64,000 bases of DNA from Lateolabrax maculatus. Lineage: Eukaryota; Chordata; Actinopteri; Acropomatiformes; Lateolabracidae. The stretch spans positions 5,218,501 through 5,282,500 of the forward strand of contig CM062196.1 of the NCBI GenBank assembly GCA_031216445.1, in the 5' to 3' direction. Below are positions 45,487 to 57,700 of the stretch, piece by piece. A program made the translations under genes and the position numbers. How positions within the stretch are numbered: position 1 is the first letter of the stretch; every line of letters begins with the position of its first letter. The notes beneath the pieces are model-generated. The model ran no database searches and was not told the DNA's origin. It was given only the letters and a program-made list of their open reading frames with translations.

Positions 45487-47879
45487 GGTTACAAGGTTTT
45501 TGTTCACTTTGTCCACCAAACCTGTCCTTGCTTTCTAAAGTAAACAGCTTTAAGACGCAATGTTAAAATCCTTCAGACTTTGAAATAATTTTAAAGCAGG
45601 TGCTAAGGTTAGCCGTCATGACCTCTTGTATCTGTCACAAGCAAACAACCAAGCAGCTTTCACACACACGCACAGTATGTCACTGCAACACATCCAGTTT
45701 CCATCATCTGTCAAGACACGTGGAGGCTGACGAGGTGAGACTGAGGTCCTGCTGACATCCTGTGAGATGAACTAAAGCGGTGAACGGTCTGAGGGATGAA
45801 CTCGGACTGTTTGCATGCAGAATATCAATAAAACATGAGGTGTTTAGAGACTTTGTGTCCGCCAGATCGCTTTTATTTATGGAGCTTCTTCTGCATAATG
45901 TAATGCTGAAGATGTAATCAGCGGAGCAGCAAAGCCCAGTGATCTATGGCTGTACTCTTATCTGATCACTGAAGGGGTGAACGCTGGCCGGGTGGGGACG
46001 AGGTGTAGCAGTGTTCCTCATTAATAGTCTACGTTGTGCAGATGTTGTGATGTCAAAAACCCACCACTACTTCTAACCTCAGCCCTATACGCCTTCTTCC
46101 ACACTCTTATCCGCCACGGCGATAAGAGACAAAGGTGATGTTGAAAAATGTTTAATAGAAATTAATTTATTATCAAATGTTGACGCCCCAAGGAGGCTTG
46201 GTGGTGGTAATTGATACGTATCAGGAGGAATATTAAATTGTATTGTGGAAGCATGCAGAGGGGAGACTGTTGAGGTGCTGAGGTGGGTAATCTTGAACCC
46301 CCCCTAGTCTCCAGATGTTCCTAACCATTGATATATTTCCAAATTAACTTGCATTGTTCTGACTGAGAATCGAAACTCTGACCAAATGTTGGTTACTCTT
46401 GATGACACTGCTGAATTCTTGCACTTTTGAAACATATAAACATACTGTACATAATTAATGGCAATAAAAAGGAGAATGGGGTCCCCCGAAAGTCACACTG
46501 CTCACAGATAAAAAGCATTAAAGCCTGTTTTGTTAGACCTACTTGCTCAATAGCGTTTTTAAACATGAAACAATGCCACCATTAAAGCCGCATTGCCATG
46601 CCAGATACATTTCCCACAACAATTATGATGGATACAAACTGACAACAGAGGTCTGCGATGTCGTTTATAATCAGGTGGGTGGCGATGCTGTTTCTGCTCG
46701 TAGCGCTGCAGTCTCATCAGATCACTAATCAGGGAGAAGGCCGCTGGTAATTATCCAGCCCACCTCCAGAATGCAGCAGGAAACAGCAGCAGAGAGTCAG
46801 CGCACTCTCCACCCGCCTCTTCTCTTACCGCTGATTGCTGCTGTTTCATCTGCGTGCAGAAGCATTAATCAACGCTCTCCATTCAGGTGAGAGCCCATTT
46901 ATTTATAACACTTGACACCAACTTTGAGTGAGAGGTGTGTTAAATTCAATTATCATTCCAGTGAGCCGTGGAATGCTTTTGCCCACACGTTACATTAGAG
47001 ACGAGCAGAAATCCTAATGGTATTTAGGTCATTTTGAATCATGTAAGCACAGTGATACTGATACAAAATGACTATTAGAGAATGACAGCAGATTTGAAGG
47101 AAGCTCTGAGGGATTGTAAAATAATCTGTGACGGGCATGTAGATTGAAATTCATTCAGTGAAGCTGAACCCTCAGGAATGTCCTGTTAGAGTGATCAAAT
47201 GGAAAAAGAACTTTGAACATTAAAATGACTGCATCTGAAGAACCAAAGCGAGCAATGACATGGATTGAATACACAGAGGTCCACTATTCAAACTTCAAAG
47301 AACTAATGCAAAAGCCTCTCTCCATGTCAAGTAGACAGAGTTTAATTTGTAGATGGATTATCAGGTGAAAAGTCCCAAAGAGTCTAACGGCAGCACGCTC
47401 AGACTCCCTCCGTTATTAACATTCAAAAGAGTTTGTTATCCCATTTTTTATCCATAGTTTCCAAGTCCTTTTTCCCAGTTCACTATCAAAGTTTCTCCTT
47501 AGAATAAAAACAACTGGAGGAAGGTCTATGAATTTAGCAAAATGTGTCTGTTAAGGCAATGCCTGGGTGCAAGAATTCTCCTCTGGATTTTTGGCTTTTT
47601 CTGTTCTCTGCCCAGAGATTTGCTGATGAGAGGCTTGAATGACTCCCACTGGGTAAACAAAATTCCTGGAGATCTTCAGATCACAGCATTCTTCACCATC
47701 TGATGAGGTCCAGAGGGAGAGCGGCTCCTGTGCATACTAACCACAGGAGATGAGAGAACGAACAGACAGGTACAGTGGTGTGAGTCTGAGCTCCATTTCA
47801 ACAGGTTGCTTACCCTTCGGAACTTCACAGTGTCTCTGTCACACAACGTGTAGGTGTTGTTATGTGGCAAAACATTAGG
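45487..47879. other. intergenic; possible conserved noncoding sequence
   Basis: No exon found. Repeat-free pieces near 46080-46270 and 46730-47000 (for example GAAGCATTAATCAACGCTCT) have the look of conserved regulatory sequence, with homeodomain-type ATTA cores. This rests on composition alone. Confidence 0.35.
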
Positions 47880-48480
47880 CTACTGTGGGAAATTTTAAAA
47901 CATGGGCTACCCTGTACCTATCTCACGTGCCAACTAAACCCCCAGTGTCCGCTGGACCACTGAATTCTGTATCACCAACGTAACACGATATCCTCCTATG
48001 ACATCCTGAAATTTTGCAGCAGCGAACACGTTTTGAAGGAAACAATGCTGACCATATAATGTTTTCTATTAACATAATGAGGAAATGTTGTTAATTAACA
48101 TATCAGGCAAGTTGCAAACATCTTGATACTGTCAGTAAGTGTTTGCGGAATATGTATTTAACTTATTGTCTAGCAATATATCCAATTTTGCAATGCAATT
48201 TCCGCTTGAAAGCATTATTAAGCTTTTTTTTGGTAATGTTTAGGCACTGGCAGCATTTGTTAGGAGAAAATAATGGTCTGGATTAATAAAGAGCAAAGCT
48301 GCAGTGACTTAAATCAAATCAAAAAATGCAACCTGTTTATTAACATTTAACTGAAACCATGATCTTTCCCTAATCTGACCAAAGTGCTTTTTATAGCTAA
48401 ACATAACCACAGGTTTATTTTATGGGTACAAAGATGGATGGAAAGTCCCAGATTGCTACACAGTTGAAAACATCATATCA
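47880..48480. repeat. dispersed teleost repeat fragment
   Basis: Two separated phrases point to one family: GTATCACCAACGTAACACGA with TATGACATCCTGAAATTTTG near 47970-48015, and ACCATGATCTTTCCCTAATC with TGACCAAAGTGCTTTTTATA and GCTAAACATAACCACAGG at 48356-48414. The latter resembles the 'GATCTTTTCCTAACC..AACCAAGTAGTTTTTGTGCCTAAACCTAACCA' repeat of fish genomes. The region between is diverged, so the boundaries are soft. Confidence 0.45.
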
Positions 48481-51399
48481 ACCAAACTCTGCTGGTCTCC
48501 CAGGTGTGTTGCATCAGTGGTTTATAACGATTCAGGCCAATCCCCTCATGTCAGCCCGCATATCTTCCTACATACAGCCTACACTACCTAGCTGATTTCA
48601 GCTTACATCTGATGACATTTAATGCTGCATTATACATTAAAAAAACCAAGAATTGTGGACAACTTCTCAATTTTGAAGTGCATCTATCAAACTTGTATTA
48701 GTACAGATCCCAGGAGTGACTTGAAAGAAAAGCTGATGTTAAAGAAATAAAGTTAAAGTTGAGGGTCCAAAAGCTCCAGAAACACACTTAATTTAGTGTG
48801 ACCATACCCTAAGTTCAAATTACCCATTGAATAGGGTTTTAAGTGCCTGTGGGACATATGGAGAATATTGTATCACAAGTTAATTAATTATTTCCTAATT
48901 TCTGCTACAGTGGACTCTCTCAGACCTGTACTCCCCATGGTTCTGTTACAGGATAATATTATATATATATATCACAGGATGATATTAACCTTATGCAGAT
49001 AATAAGCAAACAGAATAAAATGCTGTAGAGGTTTTGCAGACATCTCTGCTTCATTAAAATCAATATGCATGATTCTCTTGGGATGCTACAGGTTTGCCAT
49101 TTTCCCCAAAAATGAAGTTCTGGTGTTGAGTCTGGTGTGATAAACTCAAAAAGAAAGAATGGAATAAAAATAACAGAAAAAAAAAACAGCAGGAAGCAGC
49201 ACCAGAGAAAGCTGCAGTGTTTATCCATCATCATCTCCGTTTTTCTCTGATATTAAGTGTCGGGATGGTTAAGTGAACATGCTGTGTGCTGTTTACTCAT
49301 GTCATTGTGTACAATATCTGGGTGTTAAAGATGAGATGTTTGACAGAATGCCACCAACAACCAATGTTTTACAAAACCATTTTAAACCTGTAAAATCATT
49401 GTACTTCACATTGACAAAAAAAAATCCATCCATCCACAGCTACGCAGTGAGCGAAACACACTTCCAATAAAAGTTGAGGAGAGCAGTTGTCTTTGAGGTT
49501 TTTACTGGAAGCCAGAGTGAAACTGTGAAAATAGTTTTGGATACTGCACAACAACAAATTCAATGATGGTGATTACAAATCAGAAAAAGATGAGACATCG
49601 TAAACAAGAGTTGAACCCCAAAAAAACTGTAAAAATGAAATAGTGCCTTAACAAGAAAACTAAAGCATTTTTAGTCTTTAGTGGCTTGTGGGGCTTTGTA
49701 TTATCTCCTTGAATTACTGAACTACTCATAATTTTAAGGCCTGTGGTAACAGTCAGCCACTGGACCTGAATGTAACTTCTGCTGACTCTAAATCAAGGGC
49801 AGTTTCACAGTTTATTTCCATTGCAGAACTGTGAACAAATCACATTGATTGGTGAAAATTTATTTTAAGTTTCCTGACAAGTTTATTCTGACTTGTCTAC
49901 TTAAAGGTTTGATTGTGTTTTGTTTGTTTTATTCCATCACTAAAAGTGACTTTAGTTATTTATCAGAGATTAAATAGTACTAGGTTTGCTTGTTATTTTT
50001 GTCAGTAAGTCCTAGTACTAAACTTTATTAGGTGATTTTATTTTTTCATCATTTTCCAAGGCTTGGATAAGATACATATTCAATGCACAAGAACAAGAAC
50101 ATTTTTTATCAGTTTTACTTGTTTTAAATTGTATTTAAACTCTGTTGTAGAACTCTGTCGTGCAGCGTCCCTCACATCATCAAATCTGGCTTAATTGTGT
50201 CACTGGTGTTTCTTAATCTTCTTTAACCTCCAACTTTTGGAATGGGAAGGGAATTTTGTCATCATAAAAAAAATTACTTTGACATTTCCATCTCCTGGAT
50301 GTTTTTGTTTTAGTCATTTAGTCAGCCGTCTTTATCTCCACTCTGCAGACAGGAGCATATTAATACCCATCCATAATGTCATGTAGTGCATAGAGAGAAC
50401 CCCTCCCCTGAAAAGTTTAGGAGGAACAACAATCTGTGATGTAAATTTATGTTAATTTAATTTGCTCTAGAGAGCGAAAGTGTTGCTGTGTTTCAGCTTC
50501 ATTTAACAGGGAAACAAAAGACCTCAGCTGCCTCTAAACACTGTTTTTCCACCACATTTTCTGCTACAGTAATGGGTCTTTTTTTTCCCTCCACAACAGG
50601 ATTTAAATTTGCACGCACTCCATGAAAGTTTACTTTAAGGCCATCAGCGACGATTAAGGGTAAATCCAACTTAAAGGCAGGCGAAAATGTACAGTAACTT
50701 ATTTTTTGTAGTTTTATATATTAGCAACATTCTAATAAAAAAATAGGTACACAAAGATGCCTGGTAATGACATTCTTCATTAATATTAAGGCCAGCCCCG
50801 TCAGTCATTTTGGGTTTCACCAGCAGACTGATGCAGATAAAAAGCTGAACATCACTTCTAATCAAAGACTGAGACTCAAGTCTCAAAGCTAGAGATCAAG
50901 AGGGAAAAGTTAAGTAGCTGTTCTGCCAGTTAAAGTGAGGTTTGTGCGGCTCATATCATCTCATCACATCAGTTGGACCCAGGAGGAAATGTTTTACCCT
51001 TTTTTAACCTCTTTAACCACCAGAGAATAAAGCCCACAGCAGATTTGTATATTACTCATGTTTGAACCACCTGAGCTGCTTCCAACAACTTGACCCACAG
51101 TAAAAACAAGCAGCTGTTAGAGGACATGCATTATATTAATAAGAAATGGACATCTATGCTTAGTATTCCCATTGGACACATGTTGGACACAGATATCATC
51201 ATTGAAGTGTGTAACCGTCTTGTACTATCTTTTGTGAGGAGTTGAAAGTCTTGAGAGTGAGATAATTTGGGGGAAAACTGAAGATTTTGGCCCATCATCA
51301 CTTTATCAAGAGTTGTTTGAGGGTTAAGACGAAGGGAGTTTTCTTCCATGGGGGGCAAAGCGCATCGCAAGCGTCACTGCTCGTTTCTGACCGTTGGTG
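48481..51399. other. intergenic, nothing firmly recognised
   Basis: About 2.9 kb of AT-rich sequence with a short (AT)n at 48958-48972. No frame with a family motif. Confidence 0.55.
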
Positions 51400-51705
51400 T
51401 CAGAGTCACTGCTGCGCTGCATTTCTTTTGTAAATGGGTCATTCCAGCATCCCCTGGCTTTTAAAGGGAACAGCAGATGACACTCTGATTGGTTTTAATT
51501 AACATTAAGCCAAAAACACACTTCTGATTAATTAAGAGACAAAGTACAACCCTTTTGCCCCTTGCGCTTTACTTTGCGGCAAGATTATGTGCCGTTTAAC
51601 ACGCAAAAGTGGATCTGAACACACCCTAAATGCACTTGCACCATGCACTTTAGACCATGCCCTATATAATGTTTAATTAGGGCCCTAAATGTTAAGGTTA
51701 ATTAG
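51400..51705. mobile_element. non-autonomous teleost element ('GATTAATTAAGAGAC..TTTGC(G)CC')
   Basis: ACACTCTGATTGGTTTTAAT, then CCAAAAACACACTTCTGATT with AATTAAGAGACAAAGTACAA, then CCCTTTTGCCCCTTGCGCTT and CACCCTAAATGCACTTGCAC with CATGCACTTTAGACCATG. I recall this phrase order from an abundant fish repeat (AACACACC.ATGATTAATTAAG...CCCTTTGCGCCTTGCGC...CACTTTAGACC). Termini and target duplication are not resolved. Confidence 0.55.
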
Positions 51706-53897
51706 ACTTATTGTTTCTTAAATTGGTCCTCACATAGCTACATAGGTTTACAAAAGCACATTCGCACATTGCAACACACACACACACACACACACTTCCC
51801 AAATTTCAGGTCAAATCAAACACATAGTATTTGAAAAAAAAGCTGTTTTATTATTATAAAGCAGGAGTTTGCACTTGACCAAGCCATTGCAAAAGAGGAA
51901 AAAAAACAACAACCCAGATTGCTTTAAAGAAAATCACTTAAAGTCACTCGAGTTACAATTATTCACAAACACAGTATTGTTGCATTATTGTAGTTGCAGC
52001 TGTTCAGTTTAATTCTGCAGGCTCTTGCCAGCACAAAGTTACCGACTGCAAGCCATAAATGGAAAAGGACTCAATAAGTGTTCAGAATACAGCAGCTCAA
52101 AAGCCATTTTCAATATAACACTGTTTCTATATCTTTGTCCTGGCTGTTGACGAGGGTTTGACAGATGACTACAAAGCGTGTGATTGCATGCACACTGATA
52201 TTACTGGTTAATGAGACATGACTCATGTAAACAACTTGATCTGTTTGTTAGTTTAATGCTGCCAAGAAGCCATGCAGAGTCACATCACCGGAGAATAGTT
52301 CATAAATGTGAACACCATACTCTTTTTGAAGTTGTGAAATTTTTCTCAAAATAGTTTTGAAATTGTTCATTTCAAAAGTTAGCGTGTCTTAAATCATACT
52401 TTGAATAAGTTGTTTAACATGTGACTAACAGTTACTGTACTAAAGGAACAATACTTCTACTGCTATATGTTGACGTTGGCCATTGGCTTGTACAAAACCT
52501 CACACAAGCAAACGAAATGATCTAACATGCCTGATAATGATCGGGACGTCACAAATGAGACCAGCCAACGTGTGGATTCTGAAAACTTGGCCTTAGGCCC
52601 CACGTAGACCTGGTATTAACATGTGATCTAAATCTGGACAGTGGCCTATTAATAAGCGTTCCCATTATCTTGATTCTCTATCAGTTAGTCGCTAATAATA
52701 CTAATAAAACTGCCATGGACGGATGTCAGTCAAAAATCACTTCTAAAAAGTGATTTTTTTTCAACATGCATTAACATGTGTTTGTCCTTGTCCAGATACA
52801 ATATCCAAATACAGATCATATGTTAATGTGAGGTGTAAATGGAGTCAGCCAAAGGAAACTGTGTTTAGTCTTGAAGGGCAATTGTTGAGACTCCTTGTGG
52901 AGGCTTTATCGGTTCTGTTGTTCAATTTATCAGTACAAATAAGGCATCTTGGATGAATGGTGAGATGTCTTCAAGAGTAAAACAGCTTTGTCTTAGCACT
53001 TCTAGAAAGAGTAATGTCTTGGGCCTTCAGGGCAGGCACATATCAGAACAGTATGTTTTAATTGCCCCTCTTTATGAAAGTGGCCGTGTACATGGACATC
53101 TTCATTGCTAAGGAGTTTCTCTACATTTCTTGTCAATCAAACAGTGTCCTTGGGATTTTTTTGTTTGGCTTTGTACTGCTCCTTTCATTGTTCATGCACA
53201 GAGGCAATCGTGGCTCCTGTTAACTACACAGGGAATATAAAATGCATTGCTTTATTTGCACCACAAGAAGCTACCACACAGCAGATGTTTCAAAGAGCAA
53301 ATGTAAATGCTTCATGAACTGTACATCATTGTTGTGTAGGATTATTCTATGCTAAAGAGTATGAAAAGAGATTTGTTTATATGAAAATGTTGCACATTAT
53401 CACTTTAACCATATAAACATATTGGAAACTGAGCTGTTTGAGAGAAACAGAGAACAAATACCTCAACTCAACAGTAATGAGGTAAAATCACTGAGCATGA
53501 AACCATACTGAGATGGAGAAAAAATCATTTTCTAATGTTTTTTCGTGCCTTTAAATCCGACCCACAGTCCAAAGTATTGCAGAGACAGTGAAATATAAAT
53601 ATCCAATATTAATAAATGGATGGTTGGTTTTCATTGCATCATTTATGTCTCATTGCCAGCTTCTCTTCAATTCTTTCTATTTCCCGTTCTGATTATCTCA
53701 ATCTTCCTGTCAGGAAAACACAGATTAGTGCTTCAGCAAAAACATTAAATTTTTGCAGAGTGAAGGGAGTGACAGTCAGTGTTTTATAGTCTGTGCTGCT
53801 TAAAGCTGCACTGTTGAAAGCTACTTTCTGCTCACTGCAGGTGGTACAGGCAGGGAGTTACAGTAAAAAAAAAAAAACTTGGCCTCATTCCAAAGCT
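51706..53897. other. intergenic region 3' of the CNTNAP gene
   Basis: Contains a short (CA)n at 51774-51795 and an A-run at 53865-53877. No other gene, and no exon of a convergent gene, was seen. Confidence 0.55.
51774..51795. repeat. short (CA)n microsatellite
   Basis: Pure CA array of 11 units. Confidence 0.97.
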
Positions 53898-53903
53898 TTT
53901 ATT
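53898..53903 (-). terminator. candidate distal poly(A) signal AATAAA
   Basis: A canonical AATAAA on the minus strand, 678 nt past the stop codon, followed about 20 nt later by a run of T residues. It is a plausible distal polyadenylation site for the CNTNAP transcript, with nothing but position and motif to support it. Confidence 0.35.
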
Positions 53904-54289
53904 TTTGTCATGATATAAAGAAATAGCACAGCGAGTAACATAAAGGCTTTCCGACTAACTCAAAGACAAAGTGTGGAAGTTTTTAGAGTGACTTTAATTT
54001 GTATTCATATATACAGCAGGTGTTGAAATTATGTTCAGTTATAACAGATGGATTGTAGTTGATTCTGGGACTGTGCGTTGGCTGAGCTCTTATGTGTGGA
54101 TGTAAAACACGTATGTCAATTCTCCAGTCAGTTGAATCTGCCTCCCCATATTTTGACACATGCTGTATGGCTCTGACATCTTAAGTTTCACAGATGGTTC
54201 ATAATCTTTGTAGAAAAAGTGCTTTTTATAAATTAACACGAAGTCCAAAAGTCTAGTTTAACTGGAACAAAGTTGTATTTTGATCATCA

Positions 54290-54580
54290 CATCTATTCTG
54301 CATGTTTCCTTTTAATAAATTATTTGAAACATTTCAATATGGCAGAGAAATATTGTTATAAGCACACAAATAACCATTTACATTTTTAAATATTTACATC
54401 CTCAAAGTGACAGCAGAAAGGAAATAAAGAAAATCATAAATTGTTCTGTTTTTTGACTTCACATCTTGTTGATCCACTGGTACCAGTGGCTGAGGGGCTC
54501 TGTGTGTCTCGTAAAGCACTGAGCTCTTGGTAAATCGTCCCGCTCTGTCCTGTCAGGTCAGTGGGAGGTCAGGGCTCCTG
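54290..54580 (-). other. probable 3' untranslated region of the CNTNAP gene
   Basis: AT-rich, non-coding sequence follows the stop codon directly. The nearest good poly(A) hexamer on the minus strand is ATTAAA at 54316-54311, which would give a short 3' UTR of roughly 280-290 nt. An AATAAA at 53903-53898, followed by a T-rich tract, could serve a longer isoform of about 700 nt. The choice between them cannot be made from sequence alone. Confidence 0.5.
54311..54316 (-). terminator. candidate poly(A) signal ATTAAA
   Basis: Reading the minus strand, ATTAAA (the commonest variant of AATAAA) lies 265 nt after the stop codon. A G/T-containing stretch (GATGTGATGAT) lies about 30 nt further on. Candidate only. 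Confidence 0.4.
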
Positions 54581-54777
54581 CTAAATGAAATACTCCTTTT
54601 GGTTTTCACTTGGAGCGCTCTGAGAGTCCGCCTGGCTGCCGAAGGGGAACTCATGGCCGTCTTCAGGCTGCGCTGCCTTGACTTCTTGGTTTCGATACGT
54701 CTCTTTCCTGCTGCAGATGAATCTGGCCATTATCGCCAATGCAGACACGGTGACAAAGATCACCACGGCGATCACCC
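54581..54777 (-). CDS. cntnap5: CNTNAP terminal exon: transmembrane helix and cytoplasmic tail
   Basis: The last coding exon has acceptor TTTTTAG, enters in phase 1 and ends at a TAG stop (54583-54581). It encodes the hydrophobic helix GVIAVVIFVTVSALAIMA, then basic RFICSRKETYRNQEVK. An acidic/polar middle part contains PEDGHEFPFGSQ, and the end is SENQKEYFI. The basic residues after the helix give the stop-transfer signal and the cytosolic orientation. The tail is 47 residues, within the short-tail range of CNTNAP2-5 and unlike CNTNAP1, whose longer tail is proline-rich. The ENQKEYF ending is what favours a CNTNAP5-type copy. Confidence 0.95.
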
Positions 54778-57700
54778 CTAAAAACACAGAAAAACACAAA
54801 ATGACTTTTGCTTCAAAATCCCAGAGATAAATAACCAGGTTACTGTCGGTTTTCTGCAGTAACCTGACACCAAAGGCTACATTGGTTAGAAGATCTGTAC
54901 CACTCTCATGTGCATTAAGGGGACCATGTGGAGTAGGGTAACTATGGAGCAGTTTTTCATTGAGTGGGTCCCTGTTTTACTTGTCTTAGGCATGCACATG
55001 AGGGTGACGCAATTCAGTCCTGCCAATGGTTTCACATTATTCCACTGATCCTCAGGTGAAGGTAATGTGCCAAGAAATGCAGCAATGCACCAGGAAAGGC
55101 AGGGAAGACGTAAATAATGCAAGACGTAAAATCGGCCTCACAAATGTTTTATGAGGAAGGGCATGCATTCAACTAGTGGGTTGGATCGCAAGGATACACA
55201 CAAGGTGTTTTGGTGAGGAATAATTTAAATATAACTTTTGTTTATTTACAAGAAGAGTTAACAGGGCAGTTTTAACTATGGAGCTATAGGCCGGGAGGCA
55301 GTTCACCCAGCTTAGCACAAAGACTAAAAGCAAGAAGAAACAGTTGGCCTGGCTCTCCACAAAGTTTGAAAATAGTTAACTTAAAACCATGATTGTTAAA
55401 AACCTCAACAGTTTTACAGATTAGACCCGGTGTAATTTAGTTTTCTATGATTGTTGTCTTTTTGTTTTCCCTTCTACATGTAAAAGAGAAAGTTTGAAGA
55501 TGACTTCAGACTATTTCTGTCCCTCAATTATGTGTTAATTTGTGCATCCAGTAACACTGTCTGCACATTGCAGAACAGGACAGATAACTGAATGTGTATT
55601 GTTTTAGGACAACAGTTGTTTTCACCCTCCTGGCATTTCATCTAAATCTAAAATAGAACACTAAAATTTATCAAAACATACTGCAATTGCTGTGAAGACA
55701 GGGATCCGACTTCAGGTACATAATTTTCTTTGTCTGTGATTTAAATCTCCCTGGAGAGCATTATGTATCTAATCTGTAACATTTTTCTACAACAGTTTTG
55801 TTTTAGGTATAAACAAACTTTTTCAAATTTATGAATGTAAAGCTTTTGGTTCTATTTGTAAAACAGATGCAAGCATTCTCTGCAAAGTGTTTATGCCAAG
55901 TGTTCATGCGTAAATTCAGACCCAAAATATTATCATTAAACAGCCAACCCTTTACTTTCCTCTCTAGAATCCTGCTCAAAAACTGAGAATTGTATCTTCA
56001 ATGTCAAACACGTTTACACGTGAACCTCAGCTGCATCTTCCCAAATATAAAGTTCTGGGTCAACTATTATGATATTTGAATGAATTGATGGACTGCATTA
56101 CCTCCAATTAGAGCTGAGTCACTCCTGATAGCGTTGACTAAAGGTTGACCTGGATCCACTGAACCAGGTTGCTCTGTAGAGAGAAAGACAGAGAAGAAAA
56201 AAAAGAACAAAATTAAAGCAGAAACAGAAATTAGAGGGGAAAAGGTTGACAGAAACATAGAAAGATGCAGAGAAGAAAGAATATAGTGCAAAGATGAGAG
56301 AGGTGGGACAAAAAAGAACAGAAGTTTGAAAAAAATGTGAAATAGAATTTGAAAAAAAAAGAAAGATGAGGTAAAGCAACGTATAGGGAGAGATGAGGAG
56401 AAGGTAGAGTGTAGGCAGTGCTCGTTGAAAGCCTCAGCACAGCCTCAAAGAACTTCACTACAGTTGTCTGACTAATCTCATCTGTCGTAGTGCCATCACT
56501 CTGTCTGCTTACCGAGGAGGGTGGTTAATGAGCCCATAAAAAAGTCTAATGAACAGCCTGAAGAATAATAAAAGGCACACCAGAAGCACTCCCACGTTGG
56601 GAGAGGGTTGGGTGGTTACCTAATGATATATATATATATAGTATAGTATGGGATATAAGGTCTGAATCTGGTCCTTGTACCTGATAAGGAATGAGTGGTT
56701 TCTGCTGCGTAGGGATTGGCTGGAGACAAGGAACCACAGCTTGACTGGGCCAATGGGCCGGTGACAATAACAGGGCTGTCAGGGTGCAGCAGAGCGGCTT
56801 TCAGAGGACTGATGGAGTTAAAGCGAACACCTGACAGACAGCCGGTGAACCCGAGAGAGGCCAGCCCGGCCAGCTCTGCATCCAACTCATCAGACTCTGA
56901 ACACAGTGAGAGAGACACACAGATAAGAGACACATATGTTATCAGCAAGTTTCAAATACACACTTAAAATACCGTAGTGATCAACATTACATTTATCTTG
57001 ATGAGACCACGGCTGTGATGATAAGTGGTATCTATCTATGTCTTAATCATTATAATATCCACAAAAGAGGATAAACCAGTTGGAACTAACCCAAAAAAAC
57101 ACTGATAGTGGATGATACTGATAAACCACACATTATGTTCAAAGGCAAAGTTTTGAATTTTAAAAGCCATGTTATTATATATAATTAACAATTATTCCTA
57201 CAATATTCATGCATGCTTACCGCAGTAATCTTAAGGTTATGCAAAGTTAGTCAACTGAAACACTTGTTTAAGGTTAAATAAAGATCATGGCTATGGTTAA
57301 ATATATAAAAAAGAAACTGTTGGTCTGAAATGGGACATGAATTGCAGCGTCCAGCATCAAAGTCAAACCCGTTATGTTCTGTACCCTTGCCGTTTGTCAT
57401 GCTACAGTACATAAAGGTCGTTCTACTTCCTGCATCGGCACTTAATACTGGCACTGGACATAAATCCTGTCCTGCAGAATCTACCAATATGAACATTATT
57501 TCTGGGAGAATGGCTGATCCTCCCATAGGCTTTTTACTACTTCTGCGACGCGGAGGTTTGAGTTAAGAGATCAGCACCTCTTCTTCCTTAGTGGGCACTC
57601 AGACCAAAAACAGCACTGGGTTAAAAAAAAACAAAAGCAAGGGGCTGTGTTGGTGGGGGCTTGTTGTTTCGGGTACTGGTGAGACAATAATATACGATGC

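Noticed and set aside
56119..56458. Phe/Ser-rich minus-strand frames next to the stalk exon
   Set aside because: They are the polypyrimidine-rich intron before the 72-nt exon. The true exon uses one frame only from 56173 to 56102.
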